DNA of 64,000 bases, from the NCBI GenBank assembly GCA_050251735.1, contig JBFWMF010000012.1, positions 1 to 64,000 of the forward strand, written 5' to 3'. Below are positions 1 to 9,025 of the stretch, piece by piece. Origin of the DNA: Desulfitobacterium sp050251735. GTDB lineage: Bacteria > Bacillota > Desulfitobacteriia > Desulfitobacteriales > Desulfitobacteriaceae. Each line of letters opens with the position of its first letter. The first letter of the stretch is position 1. The notes beneath the pieces are model-generated. The model worked only from the letters and a program-made list of their open reading frames with translations. It ran no database searches and had not been told where the DNA came from. A program made the position numbers and the translations under genes.

Positions 1-137
1 TATACCAGAGGTTTAGCGATATTGGTTACGTAGAGTGTCAGCTCATTCATCTGAACAATAAGGATTAGGTTTTCAAAGAACGTTCGGGAAGGTTTTATAA
101 CCTTAACCCAATATCTATCTTACAAGGGAGGAATATA

Positions 138-623
138 GTGGTGTGTCAGGAGTGCAAGGAGCTTATCGATCCAAAAGAAAAAGAATTGGATGGTATTATC
201 GCTCGTTTTAAGCATAAGCAAGGGGCGCTTATTCCCGTCCTGCAGGCAGCACAAGAACTATATGGATACTTACCTGAACATGTTATCAAACTTATAAGTA
301 AGGACTTGCGTATTCCTATTGCTAAAGTTTATGGTGTGGTCACCTTTTATGCTCAGTTTCGTCTTGCCCCCATGGGGCGCAATGTGATTAGTGTTTGTCT
401 CGGTACGGCTTGTCATGTTCGTGGAGGAGCCAAAGTTCTTGAAGCTATTGAGAAAGTGACGAAGATCAAAGACGGGCAGACATCAGCTGATGGACAATAT
501 ACTCTAGAAATTGTCAACTGTATCGGAGCCTGTGGTTTAGCTCCTGTAATGTCCATTAATGGCAATGTACATGGTCGCTTAAATCCGGAGCAAATCCCGG
601 GAATCCTGGCAGAGTATAAGTAG
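138..623 (+). CDS. NuoE-like [2Fe-2S] subunit of NAD-linked formate dehydrogenase
   Basis: A 161-residue protein of the NuoE/HydC thioredoxin-like [2Fe-2S] family, the small electron-transfer subunit of flavin-based NAD oxidoreductases. The four cluster cysteines are visible in two pairs: CLGTAC near residue 86-91 and CIGAC near 128-132. The length is typical of the family. The GTG start at 138 is chosen because a GGGAGG ribosome site lies 6 bases upstream; the next codon is also GTG and is a possible start. The NuoF-like gene follows 11 bases after the stop and the selenocysteine formate dehydrogenase follows that, so the three form one operon and probably one soluble complex passing electrons between formate and NAD(H). 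Assignment to the complex is inferred from context. Confidence 0.93.
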   Translation: MVCQECKELIDPKEKELDGIIARFKHKQGALIPVLQAAQELYGYLPEHVIKLISKDLRIPIAKVYGVVTFYAQFRLAPMGRNVISVCLGTACHVRGGAKVLEAIEKVTKIKDGQTSADGQYTLEIVNCIGACGLAPVMSINGNVHGRLNPEQIPGILAEYK

Positions 624-634
624 GAGGAATAGGG

Positions 635-2428
635 ATGAACAGTGAAGCTAGAAAACAGGTTTTTGTCTGTGCCGGAACAGGTTGCGTGGCCTCGGGAGCT
701 AATAAGATCATCGATTTGCTCCGGGATGAGATAGCAAAGCAAGGAATAACAGAAAGTGTCGATATAATAGCCACCGGCTGTCATGGTTTTTGTGAACAAG
801 GGCCGACCTTATTCATCGAGCCAGAGAAAAAGTTCTATCGCCACATCCAAGCGGAAGACGTGCGAGAGATTGTCGAGAAAGATTTAGCTCAAGATCAAAA
901 GGTTGAGAGACTTTTATACAAAGAACCACTGACAGGTGAGTTGGCAGTCACCTATGGGGATATCAACTTTTTCGCCAAGCAGAGCCGCATTGCGCTTAAA
1001 AATTGTGGATTTATTGATCCGAACAAAATCGAGGATTATCTAGCACAGGGTGGATTCGAAGGGTTAAAGAAAGCTCTACTGCTGACTCCGGATGAGGTTA
1101 TCGAGGAAGTGAAGGCTTCCGGACTACGGGGACGTGGCGGCGCCGGGTTTCCTACAGGTTTGAAATGGGGCTTGTGTCGCTCTAATCCTGGTGATAAGAA
1201 ATATGTCATCTGCAATGCTGATGAAGGAGATCCGGGAGCCTTTATGGATCGCGGTCTTCTCGAAGGAGATCCACAATCGGTTATTGAGGGCATGCTAATC
1301 GGAGCCTACGCGATCGGAGCCGATGAAGGATATGTATATTGTCGTGCTGAGTACCCCTTAGCAATTAGAAATTTCCAGATTGCCATTGCTCAAGCTACGG
1401 AAGCAGGATATTTGGGTGATAATATCCTTGGTTCAGGATTTAATTTCCACCTGAAAATCTATGCGGGTGCCGGAGCGTTTGTCTGCGGCGAGGAAACGGC
1501 TTTAATGGCCTCTATCGAAGGAAAGAGAGGAATGCCTAGGGTTCGTCCACCATTTCCTGCTCAAAGCGGTTTATGGGGTAAACCAACCAATATCAATAAC
1601 GTGGAGACTTGGTCCAATATTCCTCATATTTTGAGGAATGGGGCATCTTGGTATACTCAGTTCGGAACCGAAAAGAGTAAAGGAACTAAAATTTTCGCTT
1701 TGACAGGTAAAGTTAATAACACCGGGTTAGTAGAAGTTCCCATGGGCATGCCTCTCAGAGAAATTATCTTTGATATCGGCGGCGGGGTTGCAGACGGTAA
1801 GCAGTTTAAGGCTGTGCAAATTGGTGGCCCTTCCGGTAGTTGCTTGCCGGCAGAGCTGCTGGACCTGCCAGTTGAGTATGATGCTTTAGCTAAAGCCGGT
1901 GCTATGGTCGGTTCCGGTGGTCTGGTCGTGATGGATGAGACTACCTGTATGGTGGACATAGCCAAATTTTTTGTTAACTTCTCTCAAGAGGAGTCTTGCG
2001 GCAAATGCACACCCTGCCGTGAGGGCAATAAACGAATGTGGGAAATACTCGACCGGATTTCTCGAGGTGAGGGAAAGATGGCAGATCTGGATAAACTAGA
2101 GCAGCTGGCCCTCACTATTAAGGAGACTTCACTTTGTGGTTTAGGACAGAATGCACCTAATCCCGTTCTTGCCGCCTTAAAGTACTTCCGCGAAGAATTT
2201 GTCGAGCATATCGAAGCTAGGAAGTGTCGAGCGGGAGCATGCAGTGAACTCCTATCCTATTCGATTGATGCCGAGAAATGCAAGAAATGCGGTCTCTGTG
2301 CTAAAAATTGCCCGGTGAACTGTATCGCTGGGAATAAGAATACCCCCTATGTTATTGATGGGGACAAATGTATCAGTTGCGGAAGCTGTATGGATTCCTG
2401 TAAATTTGGCGCGGTCATCCGGGCCTAA
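635..2428 (+). CDS. NuoF-like FMN/NAD-binding Fe-S subunit of formate dehydrogenase
   Basis: A 597-residue NuoF/HydB/HndC-type flavoprotein, the diaphorase part of the complex. In order it shows an N-terminal thioredoxin-like [2Fe-2S] region (residues about 5-95, with CAGTGC and CHGFC), the FMN site GRGGAGFPTG near 166-175, the NAD-site stretch GAGAFVCGEETAL near 278, the [4Fe-4S] motif CGKCTPC near 456-462 and two C-terminal bacterial ferredoxin motifs, CKKCGLCAKNC and CISCGSCMDSC. This is the long form of the family, with the extra N-terminal cluster and C-terminal 2[4Fe-4S] domain, as in NAD-reducing hydrogenases and NAD-dependent formate dehydrogenases. The ATG start follows GGAGG at good spacing. 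Whether the complex bifurcates electrons to ferredoxin as well as NAD cannot be told from sequence. Confidence 0.93.
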   Translation: MNSEARKQVFVCAGTGCVASGANKIIDLLRDEIAKQGITESVDIIATGCHGFCEQGPTLFIEPEKKFYRHIQAEDVREIVEKDLAQDQKVERLLYKEPLTGELAVTYGDINFFAKQSRIALKNCGFIDPNKIEDYLAQGGFEGLKKALLLTPDEVIEEVKASGLRGRGGAGFPTGLKWGLCRSNPGDKKYVICNADEGDPGAFMDRGLLEGDPQSVIEGMLIGAYAIGADEGYVYCRAEYPLAIRNFQIAIAQATEAGYLGDNILGSGFNFHLKIYAGAGAFVCGEETALMASIEGKRGMPRVRPPFPAQSGLWGKPTNINNVETWSNIPHILRNGASWYTQFGTEKSKGTKIFALTGKVNNTGLVEVPMGMPLREIIFDIGGGVADGKQFKAVQIGGPSGSCLPAELLDLPVEYDALAKAGAMVGSGGLVVMDETTCMVDIAKFFVNFSQEESCGKCTPCREGNKRMWEILDRISRGEGKMADLDKLEQLALTIKETSLCGLGQNAPNPVLAALKYFREEFVEHIEARKCRAGACSELLSYSIDAEKCKKCGLCAKNCPVNCIAGNKNTPYVIDGDKCISCGSCMDSCKFGAVIRA

Positions 2429-2445
2429 AAGAAGGGGTGGATTTG

Positions 2446-5139
2446 GTGGAATGGCTTAATTTAACCATTGATGAAAAGGAAGTAGTAGTGCCTAAAGGAA
2501 GCACGGTCTTAGAGGCATGCCGAATGCACGATATCCCAGTGCCGACCCTTTGTCAGGATCCGGAGCTAACCAATGCCGGTGCCTGCCGTCTTTGTATTGT
2601 CGAGATCGAAGGCATGCGCAATCTGCCGCCGTCTTGCGTTACCCAGGTGACCCAAGGAATGGTTGTCAAAACTCAGACCCCAAAGGTTCGCAATTCCCGT
2701 AAGGTGATTTTGGAGCTCTTAGTGGCGAACCACCCCTTGGATTGCATGACCTGTCAGAAGATGGGAAATTGTTCCCTTGCTGAATATGCTTATGAATATG
2801 GTGTAACAGGTGAAGATTACCGAGGGGATCGGCGTGAGCTTCCCCTTGATGACAGCAATCCCTTTATTCTCAGAGATCCGAATAAATGTATTCTTTGTGG
2901 CAAATGTGTACGGGCCTGCGAAGAGATCCAAGGGCGCAGCGTGTTAGATTTCTTTAAGAGGGGCTTTGACTCCCAAGTGGGACCAGCCTTTGACGTTCCT
3001 TATAGTGAATCGGAATGTGTTTTCTGCGGTTCTTGTGTTTCTGTCTGTCCTGTAGGAGCCTTGGTGGAGAAAAAGATGGTTGGTCAAGGTCGGGCCTGGA
3101 ATATCGAAAAAGTCCAGACTACCTGCCCTTTCTGCGGCACAGGCTGCAACTTTGATCTAAATGTCAGCAATGGCAAAGTCATCGGTGTAACCTCCAATCC
3201 TGAGGCACCAGTGAATGGCAAAGCCCTCTGTGTCAAAGGCCGTTTTGGGATGGACCTGATCCATAGTCCTGAGCGCCTAACTACCCCGCTGATCAAAAAG
3301 GATGGAGAATTTGTTCCGGCCAGCTGGGATGAAGCTCTTGATTTGATTGCTGACAAGTTCACAGAGATCAAAGGTCAGTACGGAGCGGATTCTATAGCGG
3401 CCCTTAGCTCAGCTCGTTGTACCAATGAAGAAAACTACCTGATGCAAAAATTCATGCGCGCGGTTATCGGCACCAATAACGTCGATCACTGCGCACGTAC
3501 CTGACACGCTCCCACTGTGGCAGGTCTTGCCACTTCATTTGGCTCAGGAGCGATGACTAATTCCATCAATGAAATACCTAATTCCCAAGTTATGTTTGTA
3601 ATCGGTTCCAATACCACTGAAGCCCATCCGATCATCGGTACCAAGATGAAGCAAGCTCTGGCTAGGGGAGCCAAGCTGATTGTAGCTGATCCCCGGGAGA
3701 TTGAGTTGGCCGAGGATGCGCATGTTTGGTTGAGGTTAAAACCAGGTACGGATATTGCCCTGATCAACGGGATAATGAATATCATACTGGAGAACGGCTG
3801 GGAGGATCGTGCCTTTATTGAGGAGCGGACCGAAGGTTATGCAGAACTCCTAGAAAACCTTAAAGCTTTTCCGCCAGAGGAAGTCAGCAAAATTACTGGG
3901 GTTCCTATCGAGCTGATGACTGAGGCTGCCCGCCTCTACACCAGTGTGGACCGTGCTCAAATTTTCTACACCTTGGGTATTACAGAGCACGTTTATGGCA
4001 CAGATAATGTAATGTCCCTGGCCAATTTAGCGATGCTGACCGGCAATATCGGGAAGGAAAGCTCCGGCGTCAACCCGCTGCGTGGGCAGAACAATGTGCA
4101 GGGAGCCTGTGATATGGGGGCACTGCCGAACGTTTACACCGGTTATCAGAGCGTTACCAACCCCGCAGCACGGGCTAAGTTTGAAGAGACCTGGGGAGTT
4201 ACCCTCAACCCTAATCCAGGCTTCATGATTCCTGATATGTTTGACTCAGGGGTCAAGCGGGAATTGAGAGCTATGTATGTCATGGGTGAAGACCCTTTGC
4301 TTACTGATGCCGATGCCAATCATGTGCGTAAAGGTCTGGAGACACTGGATTTCCTTGTTGTTCAAAACATTTTCATGTCGGAGACTGCTGAACTGGCCGA
4401 TGTAATTCTACCTGGCGCCAGCTTTGCAGAAAAAGACGGCACCTTCACGAATACCGAGCGGCGGGTGCAAAGGGTTAATCGGGCAATTAAGCCTATCGGC
4501 GACGCGAGGGCAGATTGGGAAATCATTTGCGATCTTGCCACGCGGATGGGGTATCCCATGACTTACGAATCTCCGGCGGAAATCATGCAGGAGATTGCTA
4601 CTCTGACGCCTGCATTTGCTGGAATCACCTATGGACGTCTGGGCAATCAGGGTCTGCAATGGCCGGTTCCCCATGCCGAGCATCCGGGAACAAAATTCCT
4701 GCATGAAGGGAAATTTACTCGCGGCAAAGGCTTGTTCATGGCGATTGAGCATCAAGTGCCGGATGAGCTGCCTGATGAAGAGTATCCATTCCTACTGACC
4801 ACGGGCCGTAAGCTGCAACACTACAATATCTCCACCCGTTTTTCAGCGGCGCTGGATGAGCATGCGCCAGAGGAATTGGCTGAGCTTAATCCTAAGGATG
4901 CTAAACGATTGGGGATCCAAGACGGTGAAATAGTTAAAGTAGTTTCCCGCCGCGGTGAGGTAGTGACTAAGGTCTGGGTAACCAAACGAGTCCCACCAGG
5001 AGTTCTCTTTATGACCCTACATTACAAGGAGTCTCCGACGAATGTCTTGACGAACGGGGCGTATGATAAAGTAACTAAGACCTATGAGTATAAGGTCTGC
5101 GGTGTGCGGGTGGAACCACTAAAGCAACCTGCACGATAA
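2446..5139 (+). CDS. fdhA: Selenocysteine-containing formate dehydrogenase, large subunit (UGA read-through)
   Basis: The catalytic subunit, which oxidises formate to CO2 (or reduces CO2) at a Mo/W-bis-pterin centre. The reading frame meets TGA at 3502-3504 and continues in the same frame to 5139. Sequence on both sides matches FdhF/FdhA around its catalytic residue: NNVDHCART, then selenocysteine, then HAPTVAGL. The product is therefore about 897 residues with Sec at 353. From the N terminus it has a NuoG-like [2Fe-2S] domain (CRLC, CMTCQKMGNC), two [4Fe-4S] motifs (CILCGKCVRAC, CVFCGSCVSVC), the molybdopterin-domain cluster CPFCGTGC near 227, the molybdopterin core and a C-terminal dinucleotide-binding domain. 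GTG 2446 is preferred over GTG 2437 because AAGGGGTGG precedes it by 5 bases. Gene finders would wrongly split it in two. Confidence 0.95.
3502..3552 (+). promoter_or_regulatory. bacterial SECIS element directing Sec insertion at UGA 3502
   Basis: Starting 12 bases after the UGA there is a perfect 6-bp hairpin, GTGGCA/TGCCAC (3517-3522 with 3528-3533), whose loop is GGTCT. A GGUCU apical loop is the SelB-binding feature of the E. coli fdhF SECIS. A second helix, CGCTCC (3507-3512) with GGAGCG (3547-3552), encloses it. The position and loop fit a working bacterial SECIS. Confidence 0.88.
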
Positions 5140-5148
5140 GGGAAACTT

Positions 5149-5178
5149 GCACCAGACAGAGCTCGCTTTGTCTGGTGC
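5149..5178 (+). terminator. hairpin just after fdhA
   Basis: A perfect 10-bp inverted repeat, GCACCAGACA/TGTCTGGTGC, begins 9 bases after the fdhA stop. It has no clear U-tract, so it may act as an mRNA-stabilising 3' hairpin or weak terminator. A second weaker repeat, GTTGACTT/AAGTCAAC, follows at about 5183-5216. Confidence 0.5.
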
Positions 5179-5336
5179 TTAGTTGACTTTCCCTCATAGA
5201 GGAGGACAAGTCAACGCAAGCAAGCTAGTTTCCTATGTGCGCTGAGAGGATAAAGGAAACTCGCGACAGGCTGAGTTTTAACTCATATTAGGGAATTGAC
5301 TAATTGACTAGCCCGTATATGGGATAAGTTTACAGG

Positions 5337-5383
5337 AGTGTCAAGGGTATTCATTCAGTGTATACCCTTGACACTTCTTCTTT
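5337..5383 (+). terminator. strong intrinsic terminator upstream of mobA
   Basis: A perfect 14-bp inverted repeat (AGTGTCAAGGGTAT at 5337-5350 and its complement at 5362-5375) is followed by TCTTCTTT. It separates the formate dehydrogenase operon from the mobA transcription unit. The 315-base gap 5140-5454 holds only these hairpins and the mobA leader. Confidence 0.85.
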
Positions 5384-5454
5384 ATAGTAAGGGTTTGCCT
5401 GTGTTACAATAAAGACAGATTTAAAGCATTGATAGTGCAAAGGAGACATATGTG

Positions 5455-6069
5455 ATGGGTGCTAATCACGGACAACACCTTTTGCCCATGACTGGAATAA
5501 TCTTATCTGGAGGTAAAAGTTCCCGCATGGGAAGCAATAAGGCCTTTATTGAATGGGATGGCGTACCACTTATTGAGAGAAGTCTATCTGCATTAAGGAT
5601 GGTTTTTTCGGAAGTAGTCGTTAGCAGCAATCATCCAGAGTTATACGCTAGCTATGATGTTCAGGTGGTTAAAGATAACTATCCGGATCGGGGTCCTCTT
5701 GGAGGTTTAGAAGCTTGTCTAAGAGTAGCCCGCTATGATCATACATTTTTTGTAGCCTGTGATATGCCCTTCTTGAACTCGGAAGTGATTCGTTTCATGG
5801 CCAGGGAGATTGACGAAAAGGATATTTTGGCCCCGGAGATAGGTGGAGGATTTTATCCTCTCCATGCCTTCTACCATAAAAGCTGCCTGCCCGTCATTGA
5901 AAAGCAGTTAATGGCCAACCGCTTAAGCTTGAGAGACGTTTTTCGTCTGTGTAGCGTTCACTTTCTAAGAGAAGAAGATTTTCGAGACTTTCCAGAGATT
6001 AAACTGAATTTAAGTAGCGTCAATACTCCCCAAGAGTGTTTAGCGCTAAAAAAACAACAGATGTCTTGA
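5455..6069 (+). CDS. mobA: Molybdenum cofactor guanylyltransferase MobA
   Basis: MobA attaches GMP to molybdopterin to give the guanine-dinucleotide cofactor used by bis-MGD enzymes such as the formate dehydrogenase encoded just upstream. The signature nucleotidyltransferase loop LSGGKSSRMG is near the N terminus, followed by NKAF and, later, the metal-binding region VACDMPFL. The length of about 204 residues is normal. An AGGAGA site precedes a GTG (5452) and an ATG (5455); ATG 5455 has the better 8-base spacing. The gene stands between the fdh operon and the moa cluster, which supports a role in maturing the dehydrogenase. Confidence 0.9.
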   Translation: MGANHGQHLLPMTGIILSGGKSSRMGSNKAFIEWDGVPLIERSLSALRMVFSEVVVSSNHPELYASYDVQVVKDNYPDRGPLGGLEACLRVARYDHTFFVACDMPFLNSEVIRFMAREIDEKDILAPEIGGGFYPLHAFYHKSCLPVIEKQLMANRLSLRDVFRLCSVHFLREEDFRDFPEIKLNLSSVNTPQECLALKKQQMS

Positions 6070-6265
6070 CACAATGGCAAATTTTCTCACAGGGGTATGC
6101 TGATAGAATCGCTTTTCACAAATGGAAAAATGGTGTATACTAAATATAAAATATCATTTATAATATGAATCATAGATATAAATCGAATACAAATGTAATA
6201 GGAATATAACAATAAGACTAATATAAGAAGAGTTTCTTCTTAATGCTTAATTAAATACGTTTTAT

Positions 6266-6420
6266 GCTCCGAAACTGGTGACCTAAAGTTTTACTATGGT
6301 TGACCAGACTGTGTGAAAGCACCGGGTATGACTGGAAACGGTCTTGCCTCCCATTTGGAAAGGAGTCTGTAGTAAATGCGGGATAGTTCCGCGGTTGTAC
6401 AGACCGTGGAGCTTTTTTTA
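6266..6420 (+). promoter_or_regulatory. Moco-type riboswitch with terminator, upstream of moaA
   Basis: The structured leader is closed by GCTCC (6266-6270) with GGAGC (6408-6412). Inside are an arm carrying CCTAAAG...TATGG (resembling the 11-nt GAAA tetraloop receptor), an arm GACTG-GAAA-CGGTC capped by a GAAA tetraloop, a CTCC/GGAG arm and a GTCTGTA/TACAGAC helix. A T7 run (6413-6419) follows the closing stem, giving a terminator. A tetraloop/receptor pair and position before moaA are, from memory of the family, features of the Mo-cofactor RNA motif. No covariance search was possible. The rest of the 396-base gap 6070-6465 is AT-rich with no other clear feature. Confidence 0.75.
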
Positions 6421-6465
6421 TTTGCTTGTAGGGTAGATAGTAAAAGATGAAGGGTGAGGAAATCT

Positions 6466-7437
6466 ATGCAAGATCAATATCAGCGCAAGATTGAATATTT
6501 GAGGATTTCCATTACAGACCGCTGCAACCTACGCTGTCAATATTGCATGCCGGCTGAAGGAGTCCAATGGATTCCCCATGATTCTATTTTGTCCTATGAA
6601 GAAATTTTACGCGTTATGCAGATTAGTACTTCTCTTGGATTCAAACGGTTTCGCATCACTGGGGGAGAGCCTCTAGTTCGGGCAGGAGTTCTCGACTTTT
6701 TGCAAGAAGCATCGCAAATCCCGGGAGTAGAGGATCTAATGATTACAACCAACGGTCTGCTACTTCCGGAAATGGCTGCGGATTTAAAAAAGGCCGGGGT
6801 CAGCAGAGTCAATATTAGTCTTGATACCTTCAACCCTGAAAAATTCAGAGAAATAACTCGGGGAGGGGATGTTAACAAAGTCATAGAGGGCATTCATCGT
6901 TCCTTAGAGGTTGGTCTTCATCCCGTTAAACTCAATGTTGTGGTAGTGCGCGATCTAAATACCCATGAGCTACCTCGTTTTATGGAATTGGCTCGCGATT
7001 ATCCGCTCCATGTGCGTTTTATTGAGCTTATGCCGATTGGCGTTAGCTCAGATAAACGTAACGAGTTCGTGTCGATTGATGAGATGAAAGAGAAGCTTGG
7101 TCTAGAGGGCCTTAAACCGACTCATGATATTCGAGGTGGTGGTCCTGCAGAATATATCACTTCTGATGGTTTTAAAGGCAGCATTGGTTTTATCAGTGCT
7201 CTAAGCAAACATTTTTGTAACACCTGCAATCGGGTCCGTTTAACACCTGATGGGAAGTTGCGTTTGTGCCTGCATAGCGCGAATGAATTAGATTTTCGCA
7301 AATTGCTGAAATCTGACAAGAGTGATGAAGAAGTCAAACAAGCTTTGTCAGAGGCCATTTGGTATAAACCGGCAGAGCATCACATGAATAATGAAGCTTG
7401 GCAAGATCAGCGGATCATGTCTCAGATTGGAGGATAA
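6466..7437 (+). CDS. moaA: GTP 3',8-cyclase MoaA
   Basis: MoaA is a radical SAM enzyme that, with MoaC, converts GTP to cyclic pyranopterin monophosphate, the first step of molybdenum cofactor synthesis. The N-terminal radical SAM cluster CNLRCQYC is near residues 19-26, followed by the SAM-binding GGEPL. The C-terminal second [4Fe-4S] site is seen as FCNTCNRVRL and later LRLCLHS. The protein ends in the conserved Gly-Gly tail (QIGG). ATG 6466 is preferred over GTG 6454 because AGGGTGAGGA then serves as ribosome site. It follows a Moco-type riboswitch and shares one base of its stop with an upstream ATG of moaC. Confidence 0.96.
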   Translation: MQDQYQRKIEYLRISITDRCNLRCQYCMPAEGVQWIPHDSILSYEEILRVMQISTSLGFKRFRITGGEPLVRAGVLDFLQEASQIPGVEDLMITTNGLLLPEMAADLKKAGVSRVNISLDTFNPEKFREITRGGDVNKVIEGIHRSLEVGLHPVKLNVVVVRDLNTHELPRFMELARDYPLHVRFIELMPIGVSSDKRNEFVSIDEMKEKLGLEGLKPTHDIRGGGPAEYITSDGFKGSIGFISALSKHFCNTCNRVRLTPDGKLRLCLHSANELDFRKLLKSDKSDEEVKQALSEAIWYKPAEHHMNNEAWQDQRIMSQIGG

Positions 7438-7439
7438 TG

Positions 7440-7925
7440 ATGGAGTTAACGCACTTTGATGAAGAAGGTCGGGCAAAGATGGTCGATGTCTCAGATAAGT
7501 CGGAGACCATGCGGGTAGCGACAGCTCGAGGTAAGATAGAAATGCAGCCGGAAACTTTGGAAAGAATTCGCTCGGGGCAGATCGCCAAAGGTGATGTTCT
7601 AGCGGTAGCCCAAGTGGCTGGAATTATGGCAGCAAAGCAAACGTCTCAGCTTATTCCCATGTGCCACCCTCTAGCTATCACCGGGGCGAAGCTGAACTTT
7701 GAGATCGTTCCTCCCAGTACCATCGAAGTTGAAGGGATCGTCAAAGTTACTGGGAAGACGGGGGTCGAGATGGAAGCACTGACGGCAGTCAGTGTAGCGG
7801 CCTTGACTATATATGACATGTGCAAAGCCATTGATAAAACGATGGTTATCGGAGAGATTCGCCTTATGGAGAAAACCGGAGGCAAGAGCGGACATTTCGT
7901 TCGGAAAGAAGATCATAACGGGTGA
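7440..7925 (+). CDS. moaC: Cyclic pyranopterin monophosphate synthase MoaC
   Basis: MoaC turns the MoaA product into cPMP. The sequence has the typical start ELTHFDEEGRAKMVDVS, the conserved PMCHPL motif and the C-terminal VTGKTGVEMEALTAVSVA and KAIDK stretches that form the active site. The length of 161 residues is normal. Two adjacent ATGs (7437, 7440) follow TTGGAGGATA; 7440 has the better 6-base spacing. Either way it abuts or overlaps the moaA stop, so the two are translationally coupled. Confidence 0.95.
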   Translation: MELTHFDEEGRAKMVDVSDKSETMRVATARGKIEMQPETLERIRSGQIAKGDVLAVAQVAGIMAAKQTSQLIPMCHPLAITGAKLNFEIVPPSTIEVEGIVKVTGKTGVEMEALTAVSVAALTIYDMCKAIDKTMVIGEIRLMEKTGGKSGHFVRKEDHNG

Positions 7926-7962
7926 AGCTATGAACTCGAGTAAGAATTTGGAGGAAAAGAAA

Positions 7963-8397
7963 ATGGCTAAAATTATTGCAGTATGTACCAGTGAGAAAAA
8001 AGGTATGCGAAAGAAAAATGTGGGCGAAGGGGTACTAAAGGTAAACTTCGGGATTGAAGGAGATGCTCATGGTGGAGATTGGCACCGGCAAGTAAGCTTA
8101 TTGGCGATGGAAAGCATTAAGAAAATGCAAGATATGGGACTTGATGTTGGACCGGGGGATTTCGCTGAAAACCTGACCACAGAGGGGATTGACCTCGTCA
8201 GCTTGCCCATTGGCACGAAAGTCAAGATCGGCGAGTCCGGTGTTGGGGAAGTGACTCAGATCGGGAAAGAGTGCCATACTCGATGTGCTATCTACTATCA
8301 AGCAGGTGACTGTGTTATGCCTAAGGAAGGAATCTTTATCCGTGTTTTGGAAGGTGGACCGATTAGTGTCGGAGATGTCATAGAGGTGATGGAGTAA
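7963..8397 (+). CDS. MOSC domain protein of the Mo-cofactor cluster
   Basis: A 144-residue stand-alone MOSC domain (family of molybdenum cofactor sulfurase C-terminal domains). The recognisable parts are GIEGDAHGGDWHRQVSLL, the GDFAENLTTEG stretch and a conserved cysteine region GKECHTRC near the C terminus. MOSC proteins bind or modify molybdopterin, often transferring sulfur; the exact reaction here is not known. ATG 7963 has TTGGAGG 8 bases upstream and gives the typical N terminus AKIIAVCTSEKKG; an in-frame ATG at 7930 would add 11 residues. Its stop overlaps the mog start by one base (TAATG). Confidence 0.85.
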   Translation: MAKIIAVCTSEKKGMRKKNVGEGVLKVNFGIEGDAHGGDWHRQVSLLAMESIKKMQDMGLDVGPGDFAENLTTEGIDLVSLPIGTKVKIGESGVGEVTQIGKECHTRCAIYYQAGDCVMPKEGIFIRVLEGGPISVGDVIEVME

Positions 8398-8894
8398 TGT
8401 TAAGAGTCGGGGTCATTACCGCTAGCGATAAAGGCTCGCAAGGTCAGAGAGAGGATCTTTCCGGAGCTGTTTTGAAAGATCTCGTCAAAGAAATCGGCGG
8501 AGAGGTGGTTTTGTATACCATCGTTCCCGATGACCAAGAAATTTTGGCACAGACTATGAAAGAATGGGTAGATGTGAATGGTTTAGATCTTATTCTAACC
8601 ACAGGTGGCACAGGCTTCTCTTTGCGTGACGTTACTCCGGAAGCCACCATTTCTATCGCTGATCGTCTGGTTCCAGGAATTGCCGAAGTAATGCGTTATG
8701 AAAGCTACAAAATCACTCCGAAGGCTATGTTAAGCCGTGCCGTTGCTGTCTTACGCAAGAAGACATTAATCATCAATATGCCAGGCTCCCCTAAAGCGGT
8801 TAAAGAGTGTTGGGAAGCCCTTGTTCCAGCTTTGCCACATGGAATCCAGATTCTTAAAGGCGAAGCTAGCGAGTGTGCAACTCCTTCACAATAA
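8397..8894 (+). CDS. mog: Molybdopterin adenylyltransferase-type protein (MogA/MoaB family)
   Basis: A 165-residue protein that, by family, adenylylates molybdopterin before molybdate insertion. Visible hallmarks are VGVITASDKGSQGQREDLSG at the N terminus, LILTTGGTGFSLRDVTPEAT in the centre and the late INMPGSPKAVKECWEALVPAL segment. MogA and MoaB differ little in sequence, so the exact paralogue is open. The gene overlaps the MOSC gene by one base and closes the moa cluster. Confidence 0.9.
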   Translation: MLRVGVITASDKGSQGQREDLSGAVLKDLVKEIGGEVVLYTIVPDDQEILAQTMKEWVDVNGLDLILTTGGTGFSLRDVTPEATISIADRLVPGIAEVMRYESYKITPKAMLSRAVAVLRKKTLIINMPGSPKAVKECWEALVPALPHGIQILKGEASECATPSQ

Positions 8895-9025
8895 TTAAAG
8901 ATTGAATTGACACTCAAAAGTTGCAAAGTAAGGACTTCGAAATCAAACTAAATGTGCATGCTTGTCACCCCTGTACAAACCCTGCGTATTCTATAGTAAG
9001 CAGGTGGAAACGGGGTGATTTTGTT

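Noticed and set aside
413..799. Minus-strand ORF over the NuoE/NuoF-like genes
   Set aside because: It is a shadow of strongly conserved plus-strand genes and has no ribosome site. Many other long reverse frames across the pur and his operons were rejected for the same reason.
2437..5139. Two separate FDH genes split by a stop or frameshift at 3504
   Set aside because: The two frames are the same frame separated only by TGA, with FdhF-type sequence on both sides and a SECIS hairpin just after it; read as one Sec protein.
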